From Vibrio gallaecicus (lineage in GTDB: Bacteria; Pseudomonadota; Gammaproteobacteria; Enterobacterales; Vibrionaceae), in assembly GCF_024347495.1 (NCBI RefSeq), contig NZ_AP025490.1:2232001-2296000 (forward strand): a stretch of 64,000 nt of DNA. The letters run 5' to 3'. Under the pieces are notes generated by a model that saw nothing but the letters and a program-made list of their open reading frames with translations, had not been told where the DNA came from and made no database searches. Position numbers and translations under genes: made by a program. Within the stretch, counting starts at the first letter, position 1. Each line of letters opens with the position of its first letter. Below are positions 56,744 to 64,000 of the stretch, in pieces.

Positions 56744-57382
56744 ATGCAAAATTTAGAACTGGCAATATTCCTTCAATTTTTTCTTGGTTTAGTAGCCGCA
56801 GTTAACCCTATTGGCATAATGCCTGTGTTTGTTTCCCTGACGGCACACATGCCTGCAGAAGAAAGGAATAAGACAGCTTTACAAGCGAATGTTGCCGTCG
56901 CAGTTATTTTGATGGTGTCGTTAGTCGCTGGTCAAATGTTGCTTGATATGTTCAGCATTTCTTTAGACTCTTTTCGTGTTGCTGGCGGGTTACTTCTGCT
57001 TAGCATCGCTTTTTCGATGATGAGTGGTAAGTTAGGTGAAGATAAACAGAACAAGCAGGAAAAATCAGAGTACATAAGCAAAGAACAAATTGGAGTAGTT
57101 CCACTGGCTATGCCTTTGATGGCTGGTCCTGGTGCAATTAGCTCAACCATTGTTTATGGTTCACGTTATCCCGCAGCAATTGACACATTTGGAATCGCCA
57201 TCAGTATCGTCACATTTGCTTTATGTTCATGGATGCTATTTCGTTCAGCTCCTGTCATCGTAAGATTTTTAGGGCAAACAGGTATCAATGTGATCACTCG
57301 TATCATGGGCTTAATTTTAGGCGCACTTGGGATTGAATTCATAGCGAATGGATTAAGAAACCTATTTCCAGGGCTTGCTTAA
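56744..57382 (+). CDS. MarC-family membrane protein (YchE-like)
   Basis: A 212-residue inner-membrane protein with six hydrophobic segments, matching the MarC/YchE family: GLVAAVNPIGIMPVFVSLT at the start, MPLMAGPGAISSTIVYGS in the middle and ITRIMGLILGALGIEFIANGLRNLFPGL at the end. The function is not established. In E. coli, ychE is next to adhE, and here the gene is near adhE too, separated by the kinase operon. ATG 56744 has GGAGG upstream. Confidence 0.88.
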   Translation: MQNLELAIFLQFFLGLVAAVNPIGIMPVFVSLTAHMPAEERNKTALQANVAVAVILMVSLVAGQMLLDMFSISLDSFRVAGGLLLLSIAFSMMSGKLGEDKQNKQEKSEYISKEQIGVVPLAMPLMAGPGAISSTIVYGSRYPAAIDTFGIAISIVTFALCSWMLFRSAPVIVRFLGQTGINVITRIMGLILGALGIEFIANGLRNLFPGLA

Positions 57383-57549
57383 CTCACTTAGGCTGTTTAT
57401 CAGGCTATCAAGTGTTTTTCATTCGATTTACACATTGAGTACTGAAACTAAAACGTTGAGGTGAGGAACTTAGAGGTGAGCTCTACACTCGCCTCTTTCG
57501 AATGAAAACGGTACTATTAAAAATATCATAGTATTTACAGCGTCTACTT

Positions 57550-58389
57550 ATGTCTCGCCATTCACTTAAGCATCATTTATACGTCATTATTTTTGGAACG
57601 CACACTCCAGCAGGAAGAGCTTTTGATTTAGGCTTAATCATTGCAATCATTGCTTCTTTGATTGTGCTGGTATTAGATTCCATTCCAGCTTTAAATGAGC
57701 AATGGGCAGACGTTTTTATGTATTTAGAATTCGGTTTCACCGGTCTATTTACTATTGAATACTTACTGAGACTTTACTGTTCACCGAAACCAAAAGCTTA
57801 TGCGGGTAGCTTTTACGGTGTCATCGATTTACTCGCGATTCTCCCGACTTATCTTGCACTTTTCTTCCCAACAGCAGCTTATATCAGCGTAATCAGAATG
57901 TTACGCGTGATGCGAATCTTTCGAATCCTAAAATTAGTTCGATATTTGCAAGACTCAAATATCTTGTTGCGTTCTCTGTTGATGGCTAAAAGAAAGATCC
58001 TGATTTTCTTTAGCACCGTTGGCATCTTAGTCATCATATTAGGTTCAATAATTTACGTTATTGAAGGACCAAAACACGGCTTTACCTCCATTCCGCAAAG
58101 TATATATTGGGCGATTGTGACCATTACAACGGTGGGCTATGGTGATTTGGTTCCGCAAACTAGCATAGGCAAAGCTATCGCCTCTATTACCATGCTGCTG
58201 GGCTATTCCATTTTAGCGGTTCCAACAGGGATCATCACAGCTGAACTGAATCAAGAAATGAACTCGCATAAGTCATTAGTTAAATGCCCAAACTGTTCTA
58301 AATCAGGGCATGAAAGTGACGCTATGCATTGCAAATATTGTGGCAGTGAACTGGCAGATCCAGATAAAAGAATTACCACACCAGAATAG
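57550..58389 (+). CDS. Voltage-gated potassium channel-type ion transporter
   Basis: A 279-residue channel. S1-S4 voltage-sensor helices are followed by a pore. S4 is arginine-rich (VIRMLRVMRIFRILKLVRYL). The selectivity filter is TTVGYGDLVPQ in the pore loop. The C-terminal tail carries a zinc-ribbon-like pair of CxxC motifs (CPNCSKSG and CKYCGSEL), which is an uncommon extra. Length fits KvAP/Kch-type bacterial channels. It is convergent with the GGDEF/EAL gene across a tandem-repeat region. Confidence 0.9.
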   Translation: MSRHSLKHHLYVIIFGTHTPAGRAFDLGLIIAIIASLIVLVLDSIPALNEQWADVFMYLEFGFTGLFTIEYLLRLYCSPKPKAYAGSFYGVIDLLAILPTYLALFFPTAAYISVIRMLRVMRIFRILKLVRYLQDSNILLRSLLMAKRKILIFFSTVGILVIILGSIIYVIEGPKHGFTSIPQSIYWAIVTITTVGYGDLVPQTSIGKAIASITMLLGYSILAVPTGIITAELNQEMNSHKSLVKCPNCSKSGHESDAMHCKYCGSELADPDKRITTPE

Positions 58390-58405
58390 ACATTCAACAA
58401 ATAAA

Positions 58406-58502
58406 AGCAGGCTAAGCTATATAGGTATCTTGCTATATAAGTATCTTGTTATATAGGTGCCTTGCTATAGAGTTATTTTGTTATAAAGATAACTAGCCTG
58501 CT
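58406..58502. repeat. Tandem 16-bp repeats flanked by 9-bp inverted arms
   Basis: Four full units of a degenerate 16-mer (consensus CTATATAGGTATCTTG) at 58417-58480 and a partial fifth are bounded by AGCAGGCTA (58406-58414) and TAGCCTGCT (58494-58502). The right arm overlaps the stop codon of the GGDEF/EAL gene. It could fold into a long stem-loop acting as a terminator for both converging genes, or be a variable-number repeat. Confidence 0.75.
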
Positions 58503-60487
58503 ATTTCCAGCTTAACCACATTACTTTTATCACTTTTTACTAACTGCTCCACTAATGCGTCAGCCGTTAATGGTTTAGATAAATAAAAGCCCTGCCCAGT
58601 TAGACAACCCATATCAAACAAATCTTGCTGCTGCTGTTTCGTTTCAACACCTTCAGCAACAACTGACACACCCAACTCGTTCCCTAATTGGATAATCGAT
58701 TTAAGTAAGACCTGTGAGGTATTATTCAATGTGTAATCCATGACGAAACTTCGGTCAATTTTAAGTGTTTGAAAGTCAAAATCTTTCAGATAAGAAAGCG
58801 AAGAAAACCCCGTTCCAAAGTCATCCAGCGCAATTCTTACACCTAATTGTTTAAGCTCAGCAAAAATGACTTGTGCAAGTTCAATGTCTTCCACCATCAC
58901 CGTTTCAGTAATTTCAATTTCAAGCTTATTCGTAGGCACATTTGAATCTACAATAATGTTTTTTAATCGCTCAAAAAACTCTGGGTGCTTAAGGCTTCTT
59001 GCTGAAATATTAATTCCTACGATACCAAGATCAACGCCCTGCTCTAACCATCGTTTCTGCTGGTTAAGTGCCTTTTGAGTAACCAATAAATCAAGCAACC
59101 TAATTTGGCCGGTAGATTCAGCAACTGGAATAAAATCATTCGGGTTTAACAGCCCCTTAGTTGGATGCTTCCATCGAACTAATGCTTCAACACCTTCTAC
59201 TTTCTCCGTTGCTAAGTGCCATTTAGGAAGATAATGAAGCTCAAATTCATCGTTTTCGATCGCGATATTGAGCGAAGTCTCCGTGTCCTTCTGAGACATT
59301 GCTATACGATTAAGCTCTTTTGAATAAAACTGGAAGTTGTTCTTACCCATTGATTTTGCATGGTACATGGCGTTATCTGCGTACCGAATCAAGCTATCTT
59401 GAGTCGCGCTGTCTTCCGGGTAGATAGAAATACCAATACTTGCAGAAACATGAACGCTAGCACTGCCAAGTTGAAATGGAGTCGCTAAGGCAGTATTAAC
59501 TTGTGACGCGATTTTATTCGCAACACTAATGGCTTTACTGACATCAGCAAGGTGGCCGAGTACCACGACAAACTCATCACCACTGAAGCGGGCTGAGAGA
59601 TCGGTAACACGTATACAGTGATTAATGCGCTTTGCCACCAGCTTAAGCAACTGATCGCCCACGTCATGTCCATGCTGGTCATTCACATCTTTGAAGTGAT
59701 CAAGGTCGATAAAAAGCAGAGCAAACGATTTTTTTGAGCGTTCAGCATTAAGGATAGATTGATTAAGCCGGTCTAAAAACAATGAACGATTTGGTAGACC
59801 AGTAAGAGGGTCAAAGTACGCTCTGTTATGTAATTGAGTGTTTTTTTCTTCAATGGCACTTTTGGCATCCGTCAAAGACTGTAAAAGAGAGTCTCTATTT
59901 TTTTCATACTTATGTTGAATTCGGATTGAATAAGCGGCAATAACAATAACAGCAAGAATCAGAGTAATACTGGTTCGTGTGTAGCTATCAATCCCAAGCT
60001 CATAACTGGTTTTAATCACCCGCTGTATATCATCAGCTTTACTCGCAAACTCTAAAAATTGCTCATCACGTCGAACTGAACTGAACACAACAGCACGATC
60101 AGATTGAATATGCTGATAATTCGCTTCAGCTTTAATTCTAAAATCAGCTAACATCTCACGTAAGGCAATCAGTCGTTTACGAATCTCGGGGTCATCAACA
60201 GGTTGGTAGCTCCCCATGATACTTTCTCCACCCTCTAGTAATGCAACGAGATGCCAATCAGCTATTTCAAGGTAGTACCATACTTCCTGTATTGATTGGG
60301 CAGTATCGCCCGACATGATTTCATCAAACCACAAATACGCTAAAGTGCCATTAACCTTTATCTCCGCTGCCGCTTCCGCTAACGGTGATTTCTTAACCAG
60401 CAAATGAGTGGATTGAGACACAAGTGCCGAAGTAAATGTGATAACTAACACTGCTAATAGTGATGTAAATAAGTACTTACGTTTCAT
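58493..60487 (-). CDS. GGDEF-EAL cyclic di-GMP enzyme
   Basis: A 664-residue membrane protein. An N-terminal helix (LFTSLLAVLVITFTSALVS) and a second helix (about 172-192) frame a periplasmic domain. Then come a GGDEF domain (about 225-385; signature reads SGDEF, first Gly lost) and an EAL domain (about 400-650) with EALVRWKHP intact and DDFGTGFSS. The phosphodiesterase side is likely active; the cyclase side may be weak. It is a signalling protein controlling motility or biofilm. Downstream, the stop overlaps a tandem-repeat arm. Confidence 0.88.
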   Translation of the reverse strand: MKRKYLFTSLLAVLVITFTSALVSQSTHLLVKKSPLAEAAAEIKVNGTLAYLWFDEIMSGDTAQSIQEVWYYLEIADWHLVALLEGGESIMGSYQPVDDPEIRKRLIALREMLADFRIKAEANYQHIQSDRAVVFSSVRRDEQFLEFASKADDIQRVIKTSYELGIDSYTRTSITLILAVIVIAAYSIRIQHKYEKNRDSLLQSLTDAKSAIEEKNTQLHNRAYFDPLTGLPNRSLFLDRLNQSILNAERSKKSFALLFIDLDHFKDVNDQHGHDVGDQLLKLVAKRINHCIRVTDLSARFSGDEFVVVLGHLADVSKAISVANKIASQVNTALATPFQLGSASVHVSASIGISIYPEDSATQDSLIRYADNAMYHAKSMGKNNFQFYSKELNRIAMSQKDTETSLNIAIENDEFELHYLPKWHLATEKVEGVEALVRWKHPTKGLLNPNDFIPVAESTGQIRLLDLLVTQKALNQQKRWLEQGVDLGIVGINISARSLKHPEFFERLKNIIVDSNVPTNKLEIEITETVMVEDIELAQVIFAELKQLGVRIALDDFGTGFSSLSYLKDFDFQTLKIDRSFVMDYTLNNTSQVLLKSIIQLGNELGVSVVAEGVETKQQQQDLFDMGCLTGQGFYLSKPLTADALVEQLVKSDKSNVVKLEIAG

Positions 60488-60703
60488 AAGACGATACGAG
60501 TTTGGTGACCAAAAATAAGAATAAAAACAGAAGCTTTAAACCATAAGTCAAAATTATTTCAATTTAGTGAATCTCCAGAGTTTTATGACTTTCATGAAAG
60601 TTTGATGAACTTTTATTCAATGAGTTGTTTAAACCATTGAGAAGTTTTATATTTTTCACCAATTGTTTTATCGGTCGATCCTTTTTCACTATGCCCAAAT
60701 GCC

Positions 60704-61699
60704 ATGCTTAACACTTTGTTCAATCTCATCACTCGCCTCTTCTTTAGTGTGGCTTTGCTTTCAGCTCATACAGCATGGGCAAAAGATCTAATCCAAATTG
60801 AAGGTTCGAGTACTGTGTATCCAATCACTCGTCAACTATCACAACAATTCATGTTAGCGGAAGGAACAAAAACGCAAGTTGTCATTGGCATTACAGGTAC
60901 TGGCGGGGGGTTTCGCAAATTCTGCCGTGGAAGAACAGATATATCCAACGCATCAAGACCGATTAAAGAAACCGAAAAAGCCCTATGCAAAGCAAACGGA
61001 ATAGAGTTTTTAGAGTTGCCCGTAGCCTTGGATGCATTAACTGTCGTTGTGAATAAACAAAACAATTGGGTTGATTCACTTTCTTTAGAGCAGCTAAATA
61101 GAATTTGGCGTGCACCATCCGAAAACGTATTGAGCACTTGGGAGAAAGTTAATGATCACTACCCCAATCAACCTTTAAACTTACACGGTCCGGGCTCAGA
61201 TTCTGGTACTTATGATTATTTTGTCGATGTTGTGCTGGATAAAGAAATCAGTCGTCAAGATTACATAGCGAATGAAGATGATAATGCTATGACTGCTGAA
61301 GTTGCAGTAGATAGATATGCAATGGCTTTCTTGGGTTTTGCTTACTATTCATCGAATCAAGATAAATTAAAAGCTATCGCCATTATTGACGAAAATGGAG
61401 TCGCCACTCTTCCTAGTGTTGAGAATGTGACAAACGGACTTTACGGAGACTTATCACGACCGCTCTTTGTATACGTAAACAAATCGGCTTTGGATAAACG
61501 AGCTTCATTAAAGCGTCTTTTAGAACTCTATTTTCATCAAGACAATATTCATAGAACGGTTACTAAATCCGGTTATATTCCTCTATCAGCCGAGATGTAC
61601 GATCAAGCACGAAGTATCTTACAAAAAGGCAAGACTGGATCTGTCTTTAACAATGAAGATCTCAGCTCTAACTTTGAGCAGTTCTTACACGGAGAGTAA
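60704..61699 (+). CDS. PstS-type phosphate-binding protein
   Basis: A 331-residue periplasmic binding protein with signal peptide (ending in HTAWA). Phosphate-binding features typical of PstS: IEGSSTVYPITRQL, TGTGGGFRKFCRGRTDISNASRPI and GPGSDSGTYDYF. No pstCAB permease genes lie beside it, so it works with a transporter encoded elsewhere or in signalling. The upstream gap holds no clear Pho box. Confidence 0.88.
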   Translation: MLNTLFNLITRLFFSVALLSAHTAWAKDLIQIEGSSTVYPITRQLSQQFMLAEGTKTQVVIGITGTGGGFRKFCRGRTDISNASRPIKETEKALCKANGIEFLELPVALDALTVVVNKQNNWVDSLSLEQLNRIWRAPSENVLSTWEKVNDHYPNQPLNLHGPGSDSGTYDYFVDVVLDKEISRQDYIANEDDNAMTAEVAVDRYAMAFLGFAYYSSNQDKLKAIAIIDENGVATLPSVENVTNGLYGDLSRPLFVYVNKSALDKRASLKRLLELYFHQDNIHRTVTKSGYIPLSAEMYDQARSILQKGKTGSVFNNEDLSSNFEQFLHGE

Positions 61700-61742
61700 C
61701 TGACTACTGAAGTAATCTAATTTTATCTCCTAGACTAAACAA

Positions 61743-61767
61743 AAAAAGCACCTTAAAGGTGCTTTTT
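61743..61767. terminator. Bidirectional terminator between the PstS gene and asd
   Basis: Stem AAAAGCACCTT and AAGGTGCTTTT with a one-base loop and A/T-runs on both sides, between converging genes. Confidence 0.85.
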
Positions 61768-61791
61768 AGTTAATTCATCGTTTTTTACATA

Positions 61792-62907
61792 TTACTTCTC
61801 AGCAAGAATGATGCGTAGTGTACGACGAAGTGGCTCTGCAGCACCCCATAGTAATTGGTCACCAACAGTGAATGCGTTCAAGAAGTCATTACCCATCGAC
61901 ATCTTACGAAGACGTCCCACAGGAATAGACATTGTGCCCGTTACTTTTGCTGGAGTCAGTTCTTGTGCAGTAATGTCGCGATCGTTTGGAATCACTTTTA
62001 CCCAATCATTGTGAGTCGCGATGATTTCTTCAATTTCATCCATTGGCACATCTTGCTTCAGCTTGATAGTTAAAGCTTGAGCATGACAACGCATTGCGCC
62101 AATACGAACACATGTGCCATCAATTGGAATTGGTGCACCGTCTAGGCCAAGAATTTTATTTGCCTCAACGCCTGCTTTCCACTCTTCTTTGCTCTGACCA
62201 TTTTCACGCTTCACATCAATCCAAGGAATCAGTGAGCCAGCAAGTGGAGCACCAAATTGATCAGTTGGGAATGATCCTGAACGGATAGTGTCTGCAACCT
62301 TTTTATCAATATCCAGAATTGAGCTTGATGGGTTAGCCAATTCTGAACTCACGCTGTCATTGATCACTCCCATTTGAGAAATCAATTCACGCATGTTCTT
62401 AGCACCTGCGCCAGAAGCCGCTTGGTAAGTCATTGCGCTTACCCACTCAACAAGACCTTTTTCATAAAGACCGCCAAGTCCCATAAGCATTAAGCTAACA
62501 GTGCAGTTACCACCAACAAAAGTGTTTGTGCCGCTATGAATACCTTGCTGAATTTGAGCCAAGTTTACAGGGTCTAGTGTGATGATAGAGTCTGCATTCA
62601 TACGAAGTGTAGAAGCAGCATCGATCCAGTAACCTTTCCAACCCGCTTGACGCAATGCTGGGTAAACTTTCTCGGTGTAACCACCACCTTGACAGGTAAT
62701 GATTGCATCTAATTGTTTGAGGCTTTCAATATCAAAAGCGTCTTGTAGCATACCCGCGTCTTTACCGCCTAAAACTGGTGCAGGAATACCAATTTGAGAT
62801 GTGCTGTAATAAACAGGTTCAATAAGATCAAAATCTTTTTCTTCAACCATACGCTGCATTAGTACAGAACCAACCATGCCACGCCAACCGACTAGACCTA
62901 CTCTCAT
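61792..62907 (-). CDS. asd: Aspartate-semialdehyde dehydrogenase
   Basis: A 371-residue cytoplasmic enzyme of the aspartate pathway to lysine, threonine and methionine. It has the NADP loop [13 protein letters not shown], the catalytic Cys in [12 protein letters not shown], and the late active-site His in [10 protein letters not shown]. Length is right for the gammaproteobacterial form. It is divergent from the NhaC gene across 500 bases, a pairing seen in V. cholerae (VC2036-VC2037). Confidence 0.96.
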   Translation of the reverse strand: MRVGLVGWRGMVGSVLMQRMVEEKDFDLIEPVYYSTSQIGIPAPVLGGKDAGMLQDAFDIESLKQLDAIITCQGGGYTEKVYPALRQAGWKGYWIDAASTLRMNADSIITLDPVNLAQIQQGIHSGTNTFVGGNCTVSLMLMGLGGLYEKGLVEWVSAMTYQAASGAGAKNMRELISQMGVINDSVSSELANPSSSILDIDKKVADTIRSGSFPTDQFGAPLAGSLIPWIDVKRENGQSKEEWKAGVEANKILGLDGAPIPIDGTCVRIGAMRCHAQALTIKLKQDVPMDEIEEIIATHNDWVKVIPNDRDITAQELTPAKVTGTMSIPVGRLRKMSMGNDFLNAFTVGDQLLWGAAEPLRRTLRIILAEK

Positions 62908-63413
62908 CTCGAACTCTCCATGTAAAAATTAAATTGCTTATCCCATCTATAAGTTTTTCAGGCAAAGAACTCAAGTGCTTTTTGTCAAAAATTGTAAGTT
63001 TTTCGTTTCTTTTAAGTGAACACGGTGAATCATGGAGTTATCCATCTTGAGAAACCAGAGCTTATTGCACTGATTGATCGCCTATTTTTATTCTAAAAAT
63101 CAAAAAGTAGAACAAAAAACACACTAAAGATTATCTATATTCATTCCAATTAAACAGAAATTACCACTAACGATTATTAGTTAGGCAGAATAATACTTCA
63201 CATAACGAAAACAACGTGCGACAGAAATCAACATGTAATAACCATGAATTTAACAAATAATTAGACCATAAAACCACATATGTGATATTTAATAGTCAAA
63301 TATCACAACTTATGAGCATTTTTTCGATATAATAAACTAATTAATGTAGTGTCCTTTGCGCACCCCACTCCATAATAAAGCACTACAAATGCTCAAAATA
63401 ACAAGAGGCTTCT
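62908..63413. other. Intergenic region between asd and the NhaC gene
   Basis: About 500 AT-rich bases with promoters for both divergent genes. I see a palindrome at 63281-63307 and a TATAAT at 63328-63333 before the NhaC gene. No lysine riboswitch signature was recognised, though asd is under lysine control in many bacteria. The remainder holds nothing I can name. Confidence 0.45.
63281..63307. promoter_or_regulatory. Palindromic operator upstream of the NhaC gene
   Basis: TGTGATATTT (63281-63290), a 7-base spacer, and AAATATCACA (63298-63307): perfect 10-bp arms. It lies immediately upstream of a TATAAT box at 63328-63333, overlapping the expected -35. The outer TGTGA and TCACA recall CRP half-sites but are far too widely spaced for CRP. 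It is more likely a site for an unidentified regulator. Confidence 0.6.
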
Positions 63414-64000
63414 ATGCAGCAACGAATAACCCGCCTACCTAGCCTGTTACAGGTAGTCATAGCGTTAGGATTATTTTTATCACTCGCATTCTCTTTCACA
63501 GCACAACTTGATCTCCCAATTCAACTCGCCCTTTATATAGGCTGGTTTATTATCATTGGGCTTGGTATTCGACTCGGTCACGAATATAAAGATCTAGAGA
63601 AATCAGCATTAAACGGAATATCTAATGGCTTAGGGGCTGTTTTAATACTTTTAGCTGTTGGTGCGCTTGTCGGGACTTGGATCTCAGGCGGCATTGTACC
63701 TACCATCATTTACTATGGTCTTAAAGCGATTCACCCTTCTATTTTCCTTCTTGCTACTATGATCATTTGTTCACTTACTGCTCTAGCAACAGGTACCTCT
63801 TGGGGAGCGGCTGGTACAGCGGGTATCGCGATGATGGGAATTGGTCAAGGGCTTGGTGTTCCAGCTCCAATCACTGCTGGTGCTGTACTTTCTGGCTGTT
63901 ATTTCGGTGATAAAATGTCGCCGCTTTCTGACTCGGTGATCCTTGCTTCTTCTATGTCGAATGTAGAAGTTGTTGAACACATTAAGGGAATGCTGCCAGT
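63414..64000 (+). CDS. NhaC-family sodium/proton antiporter, 3' end beyond window
   Basis: The first 195 residues of a membrane antiporter. Hydrophobic helices follow a short basic start. The conserved family segments GVLAVGALVGTWISGGIVPT-like (LLAVGALVGTWISGGIV), TGTSWGAAGTAGIAMMG and SGCYFGDKMSPLSDS are present. AAGAGGC lies just before ATG 63414. The gene is cut off by the window end. V. cholerae has an NhaC-type gene beside asd. Confidence 0.88.
   Translation, partial: MQQRITRLPSLLQVVIALGLFLSLAFSFTAQLDLPIQLALYIGWFIIIGLGIRLGHEYKDLEKSALNGISNGLGAVLILLAVGALVGTWISGGIVPTIIYYGLKAIHPSIFLLATMIICSLTALATGTSWGAAGTAGIAMMGIGQGLGVPAPITAGAVLSGCYFGDKMSPLSDSVILASSMSNVEVVEHIKGMLP

Noticed and set aside
62908..63413. 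Possible lysine riboswitch upstream of asd
   Set aside because: None of the conserved lysine-box segments could be recognised on the minus strand leader.

Overview
The window reads as a piece of chromosome from a Vibrionaceae bacterium (Vibrio/Aliivibrio type). The sequence is moderately AT-rich and gene order is typical of that family: menF-menD-menH-menB-menC-menE followed by alaA, yfbR, a dGTPase, a DTW protein and a rhombosortase; grxD, sodB and a VC2046-family gene; adhE; asd next to an NhaC antiporter; and an array of six tRNA-Tyr genes. The ffs-atl-ybaY-tesB neighbourhood matches that of E. coli. Species cannot be assigned from the sequence alone.

Region 1 (1-10856) is accessory DNA and the most interesting part. 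It ends exactly beside ffs, the gene for 4.5S SRP RNA. Its right end carries three contiguous 21-bp repeats (10794-10856) closing on a terminal ACA (TGT read inward), the architecture of TnsB-binding sites in a Tn7-type right end. Inward from it lie tnsA, tnsB (intact DD35E) and tnsC. Where a tniQ/tnsD targeting gene usually follows there is instead a convergent XRE regulator and, divergent from it, a coupled pair encoding a winged-helix-like small protein and an SF2 helicase. Two matching operator palindromes lie between the regulator and the pair. No tniQ, cas gene, CRISPR array or left end is visible, so the element either continues past position 1 or is a reduced or differently targeted variant. 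Further left are a large lipoprotein, a MORN/YwqK-type repeat protein, decayed gene fragments and short dispersed repeats.

Region 2 (10863-25124) returns to conserved chromosome: ffs, a substrate-binding-domain diguanylate cyclase, a membrane protein, atl, ybaY, tesB, an Lrp-type regulator divergent from a PLP cysteine-metabolism enzyme, a DUF1244 gene, an RND efflux pair and the tRNA-Tyr array with its own promoter and terminator.

Region 3 (25125-46582) holds a Tim44-like protein, a TetR regulator followed by an LplT-PlsC lysophospholipid fusion, a YeiH-family transporter, a LysR regulator divergent from a NagE-type PTS permease, the menaquinone operon (minus strand), alaA-yfbR-dgt, tapT/rrtA, a DsbA-like protein and grxD.

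Region 4 (46583-64000) holds sodB, a VC2046-family gene, an SDR-like protein without its catalytic tyrosine, adhE, a soluble three-PAS hybrid histidine kinase with its response regulator, a MarC/YchE protein, a potassium channel, a GGDEF/EAL protein, an orphan PstS-type binding protein, asd and the start of an NhaC antiporter cut by the window end. Several anaerobic or redox functions (menaquinone, AdhE, SodB, glutaredoxin) cluster here, as is usual for this chromosome segment in Vibrio.
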